Shown: positions 8,685 through 17,409, counted from the first letter of the stretch. The stretch is 64,000 nucleotides of DNA from Bacillus sp. RO1 (GCF_012524115.1 NZ_JAAZWB010000048.1:1-64000), one strand, 5' to 3'. Notes: a model not told the origin generated them from the sequence alone. Program-made: numbers and translations.

Positions 8685-9428
8685 ATGAACTTAGGGGAGC
8701 CAATTGCTTCTGGCAACACTGCCAATATTTATCTTATTGAAAATAAAATCATCAAAATTTTTAAGGATCACTTACCAGACTCCGAACCTGAGTATGAAGC
8801 TTGTAAACAAAGGGTTGCCTTTGAAAGTGGTCTAAGGGTTCCTAAAATACTCGAAGTCACAAAAGTAAACGGAAAACAGGCAATCATCATGGAATATGTG
8901 GAAGGGAAAACGCTAGGTGAACTCGTGAAAGAGAACATGGATCAAGTAGAGTCTTTTCTGGATATGTCGGTTGATATACAGATGGAGATTCATACGGTTC
9001 TAGCTGAATCGTTGGAACCTATGCGTATCAAACTTCAGCGTCAAATAGAAGCAGTTGAAGGATTGGATAAGCATGTAAAAATGTCATTGCTAAAGAAACT
9101 GGAGTCGATGACCGTAGAAAATAAGCTCTGCCACGGGGACTTCCACCTTTATAACTTGATAAAATCAGGTGATGAGGTTTTCATCATTGATTGGGTGGAT
9201 GCAAGTGCAGGTGATCCACGGGCAGATGTATGCCGTACATATATACTTTATACCCAGGTTTCAAGGGATATTGCAGAATTGTATTTGAAATTTTATTGCG
9301 AGAAAAGTGGTTGGAGTCGAAAAGAAGTATTGGAATGGGCGCCGATCATCGCTGCAGCAAGGCTTTCTGAAAATGTCGCTACAGAAGATTCGGATAGATT
9401 AATGAAATACATTTTAATGGAGGAATAG
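8685..9428 (+). CDS. APH-fold phosphotransferase, second copy
   Basis: 247 residues. LCHGDFHLYNLI is the catalytic loop and IIDWVDASAGDPRADV the metal-binding loop; IIMEYVEGKTL forms the hinge. GAGGGAG precedes the ATG. It follows the previous kinase by 15 bases but is clearly divergent from it, so this is not a recent duplication. Substrate unknown. Confidence 0.8.
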   Translation: MNLGEPIASGNTANIYLIENKIIKIFKDHLPDSEPEYEACKQRVAFESGLRVPKILEVTKVNGKQAIIMEYVEGKTLGELVKENMDQVESFLDMSVDIQMEIHTVLAESLEPMRIKLQRQIEAVEGLDKHVKMSLLKKLESMTVENKLCHGDFHLYNLIKSGDEVFIIDWVDASAGDPRADVCRTYILYTQVSRDIAELYLKFYCEKSGWSRKEVLEWAPIIAAARLSENVATEDSDRLMKYILMEE

Positions 9429-9463
9429 AATGATGAATCAATGCCCTTTTTTACAAAAGAATC

Positions 9464-9531
9464 GATAGAGAGTTTTCCGAGGATATGATGTTGGTATGTG
9501 AGCGGTTCGAGTTGGTGGATGTTAAAAGATA
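9464..9531 (+). pseudogene. Possible C-terminal gene relic
   Basis: Between the kinase and the next small gene, one frame reads DREFSEDMMLVCERFELVDVKR and then stops, resembling the end of a longer protein. A nearby ATG at 9431 reads only a dozen codons in another frame. No family recognised; it may be a frameshifted remnant or chance. Confidence 0.25.
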
Positions 9532-9549
9532 AACAAAAGAGGTGGTTAT

Positions 9550-9753
9550 ATGGACGTCAAATATTACTGCAACGGTGAGTTGATCTATGAAACTCACACA
9601 TCTGATTTAAGTGGACTAATGATGGCAATTGAAAAATCAAACAGCATACATTTTGAGAATGACACATATTCGTTCGAGGCTTTCTTCTTAAATCATTATG
9701 AACAAGATGGGATGTGGTATGAGGAGTTGGTGGTTTATTTGATGAAAGGTTAG
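9550..9753 (+). CDS. Small soluble hypothetical protein
   Basis: 67 residues, acidic and rich in Tyr, Glu and His (YYCNGELIYETHTSD, FFLNHYEQDGMWYEELVVYL). AGAGGTGG eight bases before the ATG is a good ribosome site. No motif recognised. Confidence 0.6.
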   Translation: MDVKYYCNGELIYETHTSDLSGLMMAIEKSNSIHFENDTYSFEAFFLNHYEQDGMWYEELVVYLMKG

Positions 9754-9826
9754 CTAAAAATACACAAAAGTTACATTGTCTTGATGCAGAAAGGTGGTGG
9801 TTTCAAAAAAGTGGGGAAATTAAAAA

Positions 9827-9907
9827 ATGCCTAGAGAAACCTCTGCATACGAAGAACTACTAAATAAAATACATTTTCAATCTGAGGGAGGAAAGAAATA
9901 TTTATGA
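9827..9907 (+). CDS. Possible 26-codon upstream ORF coupled to the next GNAT
   Basis: ATG 9827, preceded by GGGGAAA, opens a 26-residue frame (MPRETSAYEELLNK...) whose TGA overlaps the ATG of the following gene in an ATGA arrangement. That overlap is typical of translational coupling. There is no family evidence, and it could be a leader or an accident. Confidence 0.3.
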   Translation: MPRETSAYEELLNKIHFQSEGGKKYL

Positions 9908-10440
9908 AAAAGGTATACGAAACAGAGCGGTTACTTTTAAGGGTACTAGAATCAGGAGACACGGAACAACTAAAACGTATTTGGGGAGATGAAGAAGTAA
10001 TGGGCCTCTGCGCAGGTGCCACCCCTCACGACATGCTTCCTAGAGTAGTAGAATACTATGCAAAGTGCCATGAAGAAAAAGGATTATCTGTTTATGCGGT
10101 TGTAGAAAAAGTTTCAGGAAATGTCATTGGAACAGCAGGCTTTAATGTAAAAGATTCTCTCGAGAAAGTGGAATTGATTTATCATTTTGCAAAATCTTAC
10201 TGGGGAAGTGGTTATGCTTCTGAAGCCGCTTCGGCATGTGTAGATGTGGCGAAGTCTAATAATTCTGCCAGTTGCTTATTTGCTTCTGCCGATCCAACAA
10301 ACAAAAACTCACTGAAAATATTGGAGAAGATTGGTTTTGAATTCAAAGGGCTTAAATGGTTTGACGATACCAATCAAGAAGAACCATACTACGAAATGGT
10401 GATAAAAGATAAAAATTCCCATATAATGAACGAAAATTAA
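9904..10440 (+). CDS. GNAT family N-acetyltransferase
   Basis: 178 residues opening with the RimJ/RimL-type ETERLLLRVLESGD. The pyrophosphate-binding part is YWGSGYASEAA, and DPTNKNSLKILEKIGFEFKG is the typical C-terminal motif. GAGGGAGGAAAG precedes the ATG. Acceptor unknown. It is the second of three GNATs within 15 kb. Confidence 0.85.
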   Translation: MKKVYETERLLLRVLESGDTEQLKRIWGDEEVMGLCAGATPHDMLPRVVEYYAKCHEEKGLSVYAVVEKVSGNVIGTAGFNVKDSLEKVELIYHFAKSYWGSGYASEAASACVDVAKSNNSASCLFASADPTNKNSLKILEKIGFEFKGLKWFDDTNQEEPYYEMVIKDKNSHIMNEN

Positions 10441-10606
10441 GATAGCAAATATACGTGTGACAGTGTAAAATTATCTCAAATCAATTCGATTTAATTTATG
10501 TTAACAAGGGGAAATGCACGCAAATAGAATACAGTTGACTATCGTTGCACAGGTACAGGTTATTTTTTCAGAATATTAATAACACTATAAAAGAGGTTGA
10601 TGTTAG

Positions 10607-11260
10607 TTGGCGATGGATACAAAAGATTTAACTGTTAAGGAACAGACTATTTTCCCTCATGTTGGCAATAAGATAAAAACAGAAGATAGAGAGATAGCGA
10701 TAATCGCACGAATGGAAGAGCCGCTTGTCGTTGTGCTTGCAAATGTACTTAGCGAAGAGGAATGTGATGCGCTGATTCAATTGTCTAAGGATAAGATGAA
10801 ACGTTCGAAAGTTGCTAATGGCATGGAAGTGGATGCTATTAGGACAAGCAGCAGTACTTTCTTCCAAGAAGGCGAAAATGAGCTAGTGGCTAGGATTGAA
10901 AAAAGAGTTTCGCAAATTATGAATGTCCCTGTGGAACATGGAGAAGGCTTGCAAATCCTAAACTATCAAGTAGGACAGGAATACAAGGCACATTTTGATT
11001 TCTTCAAGTCTTCAAACAAGCCGGTAAGCAATCCACGAATCAGCACACTTGTCATGTACTTGAATGATGTGGAAGAAGGCGGAGAAACGTATTTTCCTAA
11101 ACTAAAATTATCTGTTTCCCCACAAAAGGGAATGGCAGTTTATTTCGAATATTTTTATGATGAACAAGAACTGAATGAGTTGACCTTACATGGAGGCTCT
11201 CCTGTTGTGGTTGGGGATAAATGGGCGGCAACGCAGTGGATGAGAAGGAAGAAATACTAG
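10607..11260 (+). CDS. 2-oxoglutarate/Fe(II) prolyl 4-hydroxylase-like enzyme
   Basis: 217 residues, close to the length of the structurally known Bacillus anthracis prolyl 4-hydroxylase. Iron ligands are His129 and Asp131 (HFDFF) and His195 (TLHGGSPV); Lys205 (GDKW) fits the 2-oxoglutarate-binding position. STLVMYLNDVEEGGETYFP is the typical core. TTG 10607, with GAGGT upstream, is preferred to ATG 10613. The family hydroxylates proline in collagen-like or elongation-factor substrates; no collagen-like gene lies in this window. Confidence 0.9.
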   Translation: MAMDTKDLTVKEQTIFPHVGNKIKTEDREIAIIARMEEPLVVVLANVLSEEECDALIQLSKDKMKRSKVANGMEVDAIRTSSSTFFQEGENELVARIEKRVSQIMNVPVEHGEGLQILNYQVGQEYKAHFDFFKSSNKPVSNPRISTLVMYLNDVEEGGETYFPKLKLSVSPQKGMAVYFEYFYDEQELNELTLHGGSPVVVGDKWAATQWMRRKKY

Positions 11261-11264
11261 AGTT

Positions 11265-11305
11265 AATAACGCTAATCTCTTGGGAGGTTAGCGTTATTTG
11301 CATTA
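11265..11305 (+). terminator. Rho-independent terminator
   Basis: AATAACGCTAATCTC and GAGGTTAGCGTTATT form a long, nearly perfect stem directly after the hydroxylase gene. The T-tract is short. Confidence 0.75.
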
Positions 11306-11342
11306 ATGGGTGGATTGGAGGGGAAAAGTGGTTTCCTTGAAG

Positions 11343-11440
11343 TTTTATTTTCCATTACACGAGTTTTATTTTCCGAATCACACACTTTATTTTCCGTTAC
11401 GGAAATATACGAGCCAAATCTAGTAATTTATTTTCCGTTT
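11343..11440. repeat. Keyword array, 21-bp pitch (TTTATTTTCC)
   Basis: TTATTTTCC, usually in TTTATTTTCCG, recurs with its central A at 11347, 11368 and 11389 (21 bp apart), and again at 11430 (41 bp, two pitches with a decayed unit between). Spacers differ. It starts about 45 bp after a terminator. A 74-codon frame through it is a by-product of the repeat. Confidence 0.85.
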
Positions 11441-11552
11441 CAAAGATTTACGAGCAGTTTGACAAACGCTCCAAAAATTCGATACCCCACTCTCGTAACT
11501 TATTCCCCATCCTATACGTCATATACATAAATAGAAAAGGACTGATACTATA

Positions 11553-12020
11553 GTGGATTACATAACTCACCTAAGATCGATGGTAGGCAATGAAAAAGTA
11601 ATAATGGTGGTTGCGGGAGCCTTGGTTTTAGATGAACAAGGTAAACTGCTCTTACAGCAACGTTCAGATAATGCACAATGGGGGCTGCCAGGAGGATTCA
11701 TGGAGCTTGGAGAAAATATAAGTGATACTGCACGAAGAGAAGTCCAAGAGGAAACCGGTCTCCACTTAGAACAACTCGAGCTTTTTGGAATCTATTCAGG
11801 GCCAGAGCACGATAAGACATTCGCTAACGGAGACCAGGTCTCCCTAGTTCAAGTGCTTTTTACTTGTAAGCGATATAGCGGACAACTGGTCACCAGTAAT
11901 AGTGAGTCACTTAAAAATGATTTTTTCGATCTTCATAGTTTGCCAGAAAATATCTTTACTGAGCATCGAGTTATCATTAATGACCTTCTGACGAAAAAGA
12001 GCCTCCCGATTGTTAAATGA
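11553..12020 (+). CDS. NUDIX hydrolase
   Basis: 155 residues, full NUDIX box (GGFMELGENI, then REVQEETGL). The N-terminal DYITHLRSMVGNEKVIMVVAGALVLDE is typical of Firmicute NUDIX proteins annotated as ADP-ribose-pyrophosphatase-like. The GTG start at 11553 has only a weak AAAGG upstream. The next gene is a second NUDIX of similar layout 20 bp away. Confidence 0.88.
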   Translation: MDYITHLRSMVGNEKVIMVVAGALVLDEQGKLLLQQRSDNAQWGLPGGFMELGENISDTARREVQEETGLHLEQLELFGIYSGPEHDKTFANGDQVSLVQVLFTCKRYSGQLVTSNSESLKNDFFDLHSLPENIFTEHRVIINDLLTKKSLPIVK

Positions 12021-12040
12021 AGATAAAGGGATGAAAAGGA

Positions 12041-12520
12041 ATGCCTATATCAGATTACTATCGTATGTTACGTGAAAAAGTAGGGACAGATCTTCTGCTT
12101 CTTCCGAGTGTTGCCGCAGTCATCAGAAACGATAGGTCGGAGATTTTGTTTCAATATCCTAGGAACAGTGATTACTGGAGTCTGCCAGCTGGTGCCATTG
12201 AGCCTGGAGAGTCGCCAGCAGAAGCGGTAGTCAGAGAAGTCCAGGAAGAGACAGGGCTTAAGGTAGAGCCAATCAATATAATTGGTGTTTTAGGAGGAAA
12301 AGAATTTAGACACACCTATGCAAATGGTGACCAAGTAGAATATCAAGTAATAGTATATGAATGCAAAAAAATCAGTGGTACGTTGGAAGCGGTGGATGGA
12401 GAGTCGGAGATATTAAAGTATTTTAAAGAAGACAATATACCAAAGCTTATGATGCCTTATCCGAAATGGGTATTTCATAATAATAACAAGAATGTAGGTG
12501 AATGTGTTGAAGATAGTTAG
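12041..12520 (+). CDS. NUDIX hydrolase
   Basis: 159 residues with NUDIX box AGAIEPGESP then REVQEETGLKV. It shares overall layout with the preceding NUDIX gene (DYYRMLREKVG... at the N-terminus, HTYANGDQVEYQVIVYECK in the middle), so the pair probably arose by an old duplication. AAAGGA lies before the ATG. Substrate unknown. Confidence 0.88.
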   Translation: MPISDYYRMLREKVGTDLLLLPSVAAVIRNDRSEILFQYPRNSDYWSLPAGAIEPGESPAEAVVREVQEETGLKVEPINIIGVLGGKEFRHTYANGDQVEYQVIVYECKKISGTLEAVDGESEILKYFKEDNIPKLMMPYPKWVFHNNNKNVGECVEDS

Positions 12521-12917
12521 TTTTATCTTTATTTTTGCTTTGCTCCTTATGGCTTGCTCTGTAGAAAAAACTGCAGATGTCAAACAAACTATTGATCAAA
12601 TTACCATCCATCAAATGGAGAATTTTTCACAAGTGAAAGACCACTCGGAAAAGGTCCTTACAAATCAAGAACACATTAAAACGATACAAAATACTTTTTC
12701 TAGTGCAAAAAAAGAACCTGGTGTGGTGGAAATGGCAGAGCCTCACTATAAAGTGATGTTAAAAGGTGAGACTTTTTTTCTTTGGATTCATGAATCTTCA
12801 GGAACCATCATGAATACAAAGGATACTCATGTAATTTACTCATTGTCTGAAGAGGCGGCCACAGAAGTATTTTTGTTATTGGAGAATGTATACGGAGGAG
12901 ATAAAGTTGGGGAGTAA
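12507..12917 (+). CDS. Putative lipoprotein
   Basis: About 136 residues. The signal ends in the lipobox LLMAC followed by SVEKTADV, so it should be lipid-anchored outside the membrane. The domain with ITIHQMENFSQVKD and DTHVIYSLSEEAATEVF resembles YhfM-type Bacillus lipoproteins; I am not certain. Starts at GTG 12498, GTG 12504 and TTG 12507 are all in frame; AGGTG at 12496-12500 best suits the last. The 5' end overlaps the NUDIX gene. Confidence 0.6.
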   Translation: MKIVSFIFIFALLLMACSVEKTADVKQTIDQITIHQMENFSQVKDHSEKVLTNQEHIKTIQNTFSSAKKEPGVVEMAEPHYKVMLKGETFFLWIHESSGTIMNTKDTHVIYSLSEEAATEVFLLLENVYGGDKVGE

Positions 12918-13293
12918 ATTTTACATAGCATCAAGCTTGAGCAATATAGAAAAGGTACGAGAAGTGAGTAAACGTCTTAAAGATAAAGGCTTTATCCATA
13001 CCTATGATTGGACTAAAAATGGGCGCGCCTCCACTTTGGAAGACCTAAAAGAAATCGGCGAGAAGGAACTTAGTGCCGTGTTAGAGGCGGATTTTCTTAT
13101 TGTCTTACTGCCTGGGGGAAAAGGCAGTCATATTGAATTTGGGATTGCCCTTGGTCAAGGGAAGAAAATATTTTTGTTTTCAGAGAATGATGATATAGAA
13201 AACATTGAAACAACCAGCACTTTTTATCATCTAGACAATGTTGAGAAGATTATTGGAACCGTGGAAGAACTTGTGACGAGAATCTATATGTAA
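12907..13293 (+). CDS. Nucleoside 2-deoxyribosyltransferase-like protein
   Basis: About 129 residues. FYIASSLSNIEKVREVSKRLKD opens the small Rossmann-like fold, and GSHIEFGIALGQGK carries the Glu that is the nucleophile in this family. The family cleaves or exchanges the base of 2'-deoxynucleosides; many bacterial homologues are uncharacterised. TTG 12907 is chosen because GGAGG lies eight bases upstream; an ATG at 12886 has no ribosome site. The start overlaps the preceding lipoprotein gene by 11 bases. Confidence 0.75.
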   Translation: MGSKFYIASSLSNIEKVREVSKRLKDKGFIHTYDWTKNGRASTLEDLKEIGEKELSAVLEADFLIVLLPGGKGSHIEFGIALGQGKKIFLFSENDDIENIETTSTFYHLDNVEKIIGTVEELVTRIYM

Positions 13294-13427
13294 ACCAATA
13301 CGATCGAGGACTGGGCAGGCAAAAAGTATAACCTTCCATCCTATTAATTTCCATAATTACGACACATCTCCCAACCAACCTACCACCTCTTATTTAGTAA
13401 AATAAGGATATAAAGATAAATCCTAAC

Positions 13428-13937
13428 ATGCGAAAAGAGGAGATGTGGTTGGAGGCTAAGCTGAATTCCAGTAAATTTTTAGTCTATTTTTTCGGTGGAT
13501 ACTTATTTTTAATTGTGGCGCTAATCTTATTCTCTTCATCTGCAGATATTTCCGGCGGAGGAAGCACAGAAGATATCGTACCATCCTTTGAAGAAGGAAT
13601 GGAGCATGCGGAAAAAAAGAACGAAGAGAAAGCGAAAAAAGAGCCATTATGGGATGTACCAAATCACATTGCTGCAACACTCCTAATCATGGCATCCATA
13701 CTTGATATTGTCATAATACTCCTTTGGGCGCGTAATGAGAACAGAAAGCGAGAGGCCGAGGAAGCTGGTATTATTCCAATGAAGAAAAGATGGACTGATA
13801 GCAAGTGGTTTTGGAATATCATAGCAATAGGTGTTGTACAACCGAAGAATGGTAGAATTGTTGTTAATTGGCGTAATTTAATTGCAGCAGGAATTCTGTT
13901 GACCGTATTGAAATTTGCTATCCTAGACCAATTGTAA
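13428..13937 (+). CDS. Membrane protein of unknown function
   Basis: 169 residues with hydrophobic segments near 18-37, 78-98 and 148-166, and a charged Glu/Lys-rich stretch between the first two (EEGMEHAEKKNEEKAKKEP). No family recognised. The start is uncertain: ATG 13428, ATG 13443 and TTG 13449 are in frame, and GAGGAG at 13437-13442 best suits the TTG. It is followed closely by the SGNH hydrolase gene. Confidence 0.6.
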   Translation: MRKEEMWLEAKLNSSKFLVYFFGGYLFLIVALILFSSSADISGGGSTEDIVPSFEEGMEHAEKKNEEKAKKEPLWDVPNHIAATLLIMASILDIVIILLWARNENRKREAEEAGIIPMKKRWTDSKWFWNIIAIGVVQPKNGRIVVNWRNLIAAGILLTVLKFAILDQL

Positions 13938-13953
13938 AGTGGAGGAATACTCT

Positions 13954-14634
13954 ATGAAAGTTACATGCATCGGTGACAGTTTAACAGAAGGTAAACCAGG
14001 AGTTTCCTACTTTAACATGTTAAAAAAGAAATACCCAGACATTAAATTCGTGAACCTTGGAAAAGGTGGGGAAACGGTCAAAAGTTTACATACAAGGATT
14101 ACCAAAAATAAAATAGATCAAGATTTTGAACTTGCCTTCCTCTGGGTGGGAGTCAATGATATTTATTCGAAACTATTAAAAGTCCAGGCGCAACCGATTG
14201 CTAGAAATTCAGAAGAGTTTCGGCAGTACTATGAAAATGTACTAGAAACAGTCATGCAATTTACCAAAGAGGTTGTCGTCGTATCTCCTGCGTTGATTGG
14301 GGAAAATCTCAACTCTTCCAACAGAGGCTTGCTCAATCTTTCCATCATTTTGAAAGAAATATCAAAGGAGCATAAGAATGTATCGTTTATAGATTTACAC
14401 CAAGCATTTACCAAACAGTTAGAAACCTTGCAGTCATCAGAATACCTCAGTACAGGTTTAGGTAGACTTGTGAAGGATGTATTTCTTTACAGAAGTCCAA
14501 AGCGTGTGGATAGATTGGCAGAAGAAAGAGGGTTGCACCTGACAATAGATGGTGTTCATTTGAATAGTAAGGGCGCGAATATTGTTGTGGAGGAATACGC
14601 GAAGGTAATAGACCAGATTCTCGCTAACAGATAA
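13954..14634 (+). CDS. SGNH/GDSL-family hydrolase
   Basis: 226 residues. Block I GDSLTEG holds the catalytic Ser, GKGGETV gives the block II Gly, WVGVNDIY the block III Asn, and DGVHLNSKG the C-terminal Asp/His pair. No signal peptide, so a cytoplasmic esterase or lipase-like enzyme. ATG 13954 is preferred, with GTGGAGG upstream; the frame is open to a GTG at 13939. Substrate unknown. Confidence 0.85.
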   Translation: MKVTCIGDSLTEGKPGVSYFNMLKKKYPDIKFVNLGKGGETVKSLHTRITKNKIDQDFELAFLWVGVNDIYSKLLKVQAQPIARNSEEFRQYYENVLETVMQFTKEVVVVSPALIGENLNSSNRGLLNLSIILKEISKEHKNVSFIDLHQAFTKQLETLQSSEYLSTGLGRLVKDVFLYRSPKRVDRLAEERGLHLTIDGVHLNSKGANIVVEEYAKVIDQILANR

Positions 14635-14716
14635 CACTCTGGATGTGCTTTCTTCACATTTTCTGCAAAGTTTTTGGGTACATTACAAATATAGTGCCAA
14701 AGGGAGGTCATTTTGA

Positions 14717-15313
14717 ATGGAAATAAGAAAGTTACTAGGAATACTAACAATGGCGGCGGCCATTACATTGTCCGGTTGTGCAGCAGGGGAAAATGATGAG
14801 GCGGCGCCTAATAATAATCAATCCAATACTGCAGAAGAAGATTCTCACGATGGAGGCCATGGCGATCATTCCGATATGGATATGTCAGGTTCAGGTGAGG
14901 TTCCGGAAGGCTTGAAGGAAAAGGAAAATCCAACTTTTGAAGTGGGTAGCACAGCTACTATTACACATGCACATATGCCTGGAATGGAAGGAGCGGAGGC
15001 GACGATTGTGGGAGCCTATGAGACAACTGTCTACACTATTTCCTATGACCCGACAGATGGAGGGGAACGAGTGGAGAATCATAAGTGGATCATCCATGAG
15101 GAAGTAAAAGATGCCCAAGATGAGCCGTATCAAATTGGAGATGAGGTAGAAGTGGAGGCTGACCATATGAAGGGCATGGAGGGTGCTACGGCAACCATAG
15201 ACTCTGCTGAGCAAACAACGGTTTATATGGTGGACTTCACTCTCACCGACAGCGGGGAAGAAGTAATAAATCATAAATGGGTGACAGAAAGTGAGCTATC
15301 CAAAGAAGAATAG
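14717..15313 (+). CDS. ydhK: YdhK-family lipoprotein with two DUF1541 repeats
   Basis: 198 residues. The signal ends in lipobox LSGC. A His/Asp/Met-rich linker (HDGGHGDHSDMDMSGSG) follows, then two tandem copies of DUF1541, each with HMPGMEGA or HMKGMEGA and ENHKWIIHEE or INHKWVTESE. Homologues are often found with copper-resistance genes; the linker looks suited to metal binding. It lies opposite a kinase-regulator pair and near a copper-storage protein gene. AGGGAGG precedes the ATG. Confidence 0.88.
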   Translation: MEIRKLLGILTMAAAITLSGCAAGENDEAAPNNNQSNTAEEDSHDGGHGDHSDMDMSGSGEVPEGLKEKENPTFEVGSTATITHAHMPGMEGAEATIVGAYETTVYTISYDPTDGGERVENHKWIIHEEVKDAQDEPYQIGDEVEVEADHMKGMEGATATIDSAEQTTVYMVDFTLTDSGEEVINHKWVTESELSKEE

Positions 15314-15316
15314 GGT

Positions 15317-15368
15317 AAAAAGCTTGGAGGTAGAAGTCGGTTTAACGACATTCCTCCAAGCTTTTTTT
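15317..15368. terminator. Bidirectional terminator overlapping the regulator's last codons
   Basis: AAAAAGCTTGGAGG at 15317-15330 pairs with CCTCCAAGCTTTTTT at 15353-15367. The right arm lies within the coding end of the minus-strand response regulator and encodes its final KKSLEE residues. Confidence 0.88.
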
Positions 15369-16046
15369 ATCATTCCACCTATAGCCTACTCCCCAGATAG
15401 TCTCAAGGTGTTTGTCTACTTCAAATCCAGCGTTCCGCAGCTTGCTTCGAAGGTTACGGATATGCGAATCAATGGTGCGGTTCTCTGTTTCTGAATCGAA
15501 TTCCCATAATGACATAATCAAGTGCTCTCGGGAAAATACTTTATCTTGGTTCAAAAGAAAAGTTTCAAGTAATGCGAATTCTTTTGGGGTAACGGAAATC
15601 TTTTCTCCGTTATATTCTACATGGAAAGAAGAAGTGTTAAGAATCAGCCCCTTGAAGCGCAAAGAATAAGTATGGGTATCTACCACTTTCGTCCGCCTCA
15701 TCACAGCTTCTATTCTTGCAATCAGCTCTTCCTCGTTAAAAGGTTTTGAGACGTAGTCATCTGCTCCACTTTTAAGGCCCCGTACAATATCATCCTTATC
15801 ATTTCTAGCTGTAAGCATGATGACGGGGACATTGCATATTCCTCTGATTTCTTTTAAGGTTTCCCAACCATCCATTTCAGGCATCATGATGTCCAGTAAT
15901 ACAATATCCGCTTCTTCCTTTTTCAAATATGTTAATGCATCCTTACCTGATTGAAATTGGATACACTTAAACTGATACGGAGTCAGGTATAGTGTTAACA
16001 AATCAAGCATTCTCTTTTCATCATCAATCAGTAGAATTTTTGTCAT
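15342..16046 (-). CDS. OmpR/PhoB-family response regulator
   Basis: 234 residues. The receiver domain starts KILLIDDEKRM, with phospho-acceptor Asp52 (VLLDIMMPEMDG), Thr in VIMLTARND and Lys in YVSKPFNEEEL. The C-terminal winged helix has DSHIRNLRSKLR and WGVGYRW. ATG 16046 is preferred because GGGAGG lies nine bases upstream; it overlaps the end of the kinase gene by 23 bases. Gene order is kinase first, the reverse of the usual order. Probable target is the divergent metal-handling genes; that is inference from position. Confidence 0.92.
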   Translation of the reverse strand: MTKILLIDDEKRMLDLLTLYLTPYQFKCIQFQSGKDALTYLKKEEADIVLLDIMMPEMDGWETLKEIRGICNVPVIMLTARNDKDDIVRGLKSGADDYVSKPFNEEELIARIEAVMRRTKVVDTHTYSLRFKGLILNTSSFHVEYNGEKISVTPKEFALLETFLLNQDKVFSREHLIMSLWEFDSETENRTIDSHIRNLRSKLRNAGFEVDKHLETIWGVGYRWNDKKSLEECR

Positions 16047-17409
16047 CTTCGCTTTCCTCCCATGCAATCGTTACGACAGTTCCAACATGTTGTTCACTGC
16101 TAATAGTCAGCTTTGCGCCGTGGGCTTCCACTAGCTCATTTACGATGCTCAATCCAAGTCCTACTCCACCTGTTAAACGAGAACGAGATTTATCAACTCG
16201 ATAAAATCGCTCTAGAATGTGGGGGATGTCATCTTTTGGAATACCTATTCCTTCGTCTCGAATGATAAGAAAGCATTCTTTTTCATCCTTATTTAGCTGA
16301 ATGGTAGTGGTGGAGCCTGCTGATGAATATTTCAGCGCATTGTCCAATACATTCAACACGATCTGTTCAAAGCGTCTGGGGTCTATTAGTACTTCAAAGG
16401 TTTGATAAGGTTCAAACATTAAATGTATTCCTGCGTTGTTGAAGGCAGGCCTTGCTTTTTCATAAATGGGCAGAATGAATTTTTTCATATCCATCCATTG
16501 CGTTTGAATGGAAAAAGCATTCTGGCCCCACTTTGCTAGTTCGAATAAATCTTCAAGCATATTTGATACCCGTGTAGATTCTTCATGGATAATATTCAGG
16601 TATTCCAATCTGGCTGATTCCTCAAGGTTTGATTTTCTACCTAAATCCGCATAACCCTTAATATAAGTTAACGGAGTCCGCAATTCGTGTGAAATGCTTG
16701 CGAGGAATTCCTTTCTCTCCGTCTGCAAATGATTTAAGTGATTGGACAAGGATTGGATGGCTTCGGCTAACTCCCCAAGCTCATCCTTTGTTTTTATTGG
16801 TAATTTTACCGAAAAGTCACCATCACTGATTTTTTGTGTAGCATCCTTCATACGGATTAACGGCTTGGTCAGTAATTTTATAAGAAAGATATTTGTTATT
16901 AATAAAAAAAGCATAATAATAACTACCGCTATAGCGAAGTGTTGATTTAATTGCTGAATGATTTTCTGAAGAGTGTCGGTACTTTTCAGCATATAAACGT
17001 ACCCTGTTGAGCCGTCTTCTGATTGAAAAGGGGAGACAGTTGCAATGAATGCTTCGTGTTTCCAATCCCCCTGGACCACGCCTTCTCGAGTCGGTGAAGT
17101 TTCTTTCTTTATGTAAGGTGGCAGATTGTCCAATTGCACTGATGAGCCAATTATTGAGTTGTCCTCATCTATTATTATGACTTCCGTATCAGTATTGGAC
17201 TCCATCAAAACAATATGCTGAAGCGTATCAGAGGTAGACGAAGTCAGCAAAACATCTCGATGGCTATTTCCCCTCGACAACAAAGAATTCAATTCCTCTT
17301 TTACTAGAGAATCAACCACATGACGGTGCAACACTATCATGGATACCGATTCAATAATTAATAGACATATAAAAAACCATAAACCAAGTTTAGTAGAGAT
17401 TTTCATCAC
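16024..17409 (-). CDS. Membrane sensor histidine kinase
   Basis: 461 residues: TM1 at about 7-27, an extracytoplasmic sensor of about 125 residues, TM2 at about 158-180, HAMP, HisKA with His241 (SISHELRTPLTYIKGY), and an ATPase domain with the N box (LNVLDNALKYS), DEGIGIPKDD and GGVGLGLSI. It pairs with the overlapping regulator gene. The sensor has no obvious His/Met cluster, so the signal cannot be read. AGGAGA precedes the ATG; two Met codons in tandem leave one codon of doubt. Confidence 0.92.
   Translation of the reverse strand: MMKISTKLGLWFFICLLIIESVSMIVLHRHVVDSLVKEELNSLLSRGNSHRDVLLTSSTSDTLQHIVLMESNTDTEVIIIDEDNSIIGSSVQLDNLPPYIKKETSPTREGVVQGDWKHEAFIATVSPFQSEDGSTGYVYMLKSTDTLQKIIQQLNQHFAIAVVIIMLFLLITNIFLIKLLTKPLIRMKDATQKISDGDFSVKLPIKTKDELGELAEAIQSLSNHLNHLQTERKEFLASISHELRTPLTYIKGYADLGRKSNLEESARLEYLNIIHEESTRVSNMLEDLFELAKWGQNAFSIQTQWMDMKKFILPIYEKARPAFNNAGIHLMFEPYQTFEVLIDPRRFEQIVLNVLDNALKYSSAGSTTTIQLNKDEKECFLIIRDEGIGIPKDDIPHILERFYRVDKSRSRLTGGVGLGLSIVNELVEAHGAKLTISSEQHVGTVVTIAWEESEDDKNSTD

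Noticed and set aside
11306-11530. 74-codon ORF
   Set aside because: It runs through the TTTATTTTCC keyword array, which creates the reading frame; no ribosome site or domain.
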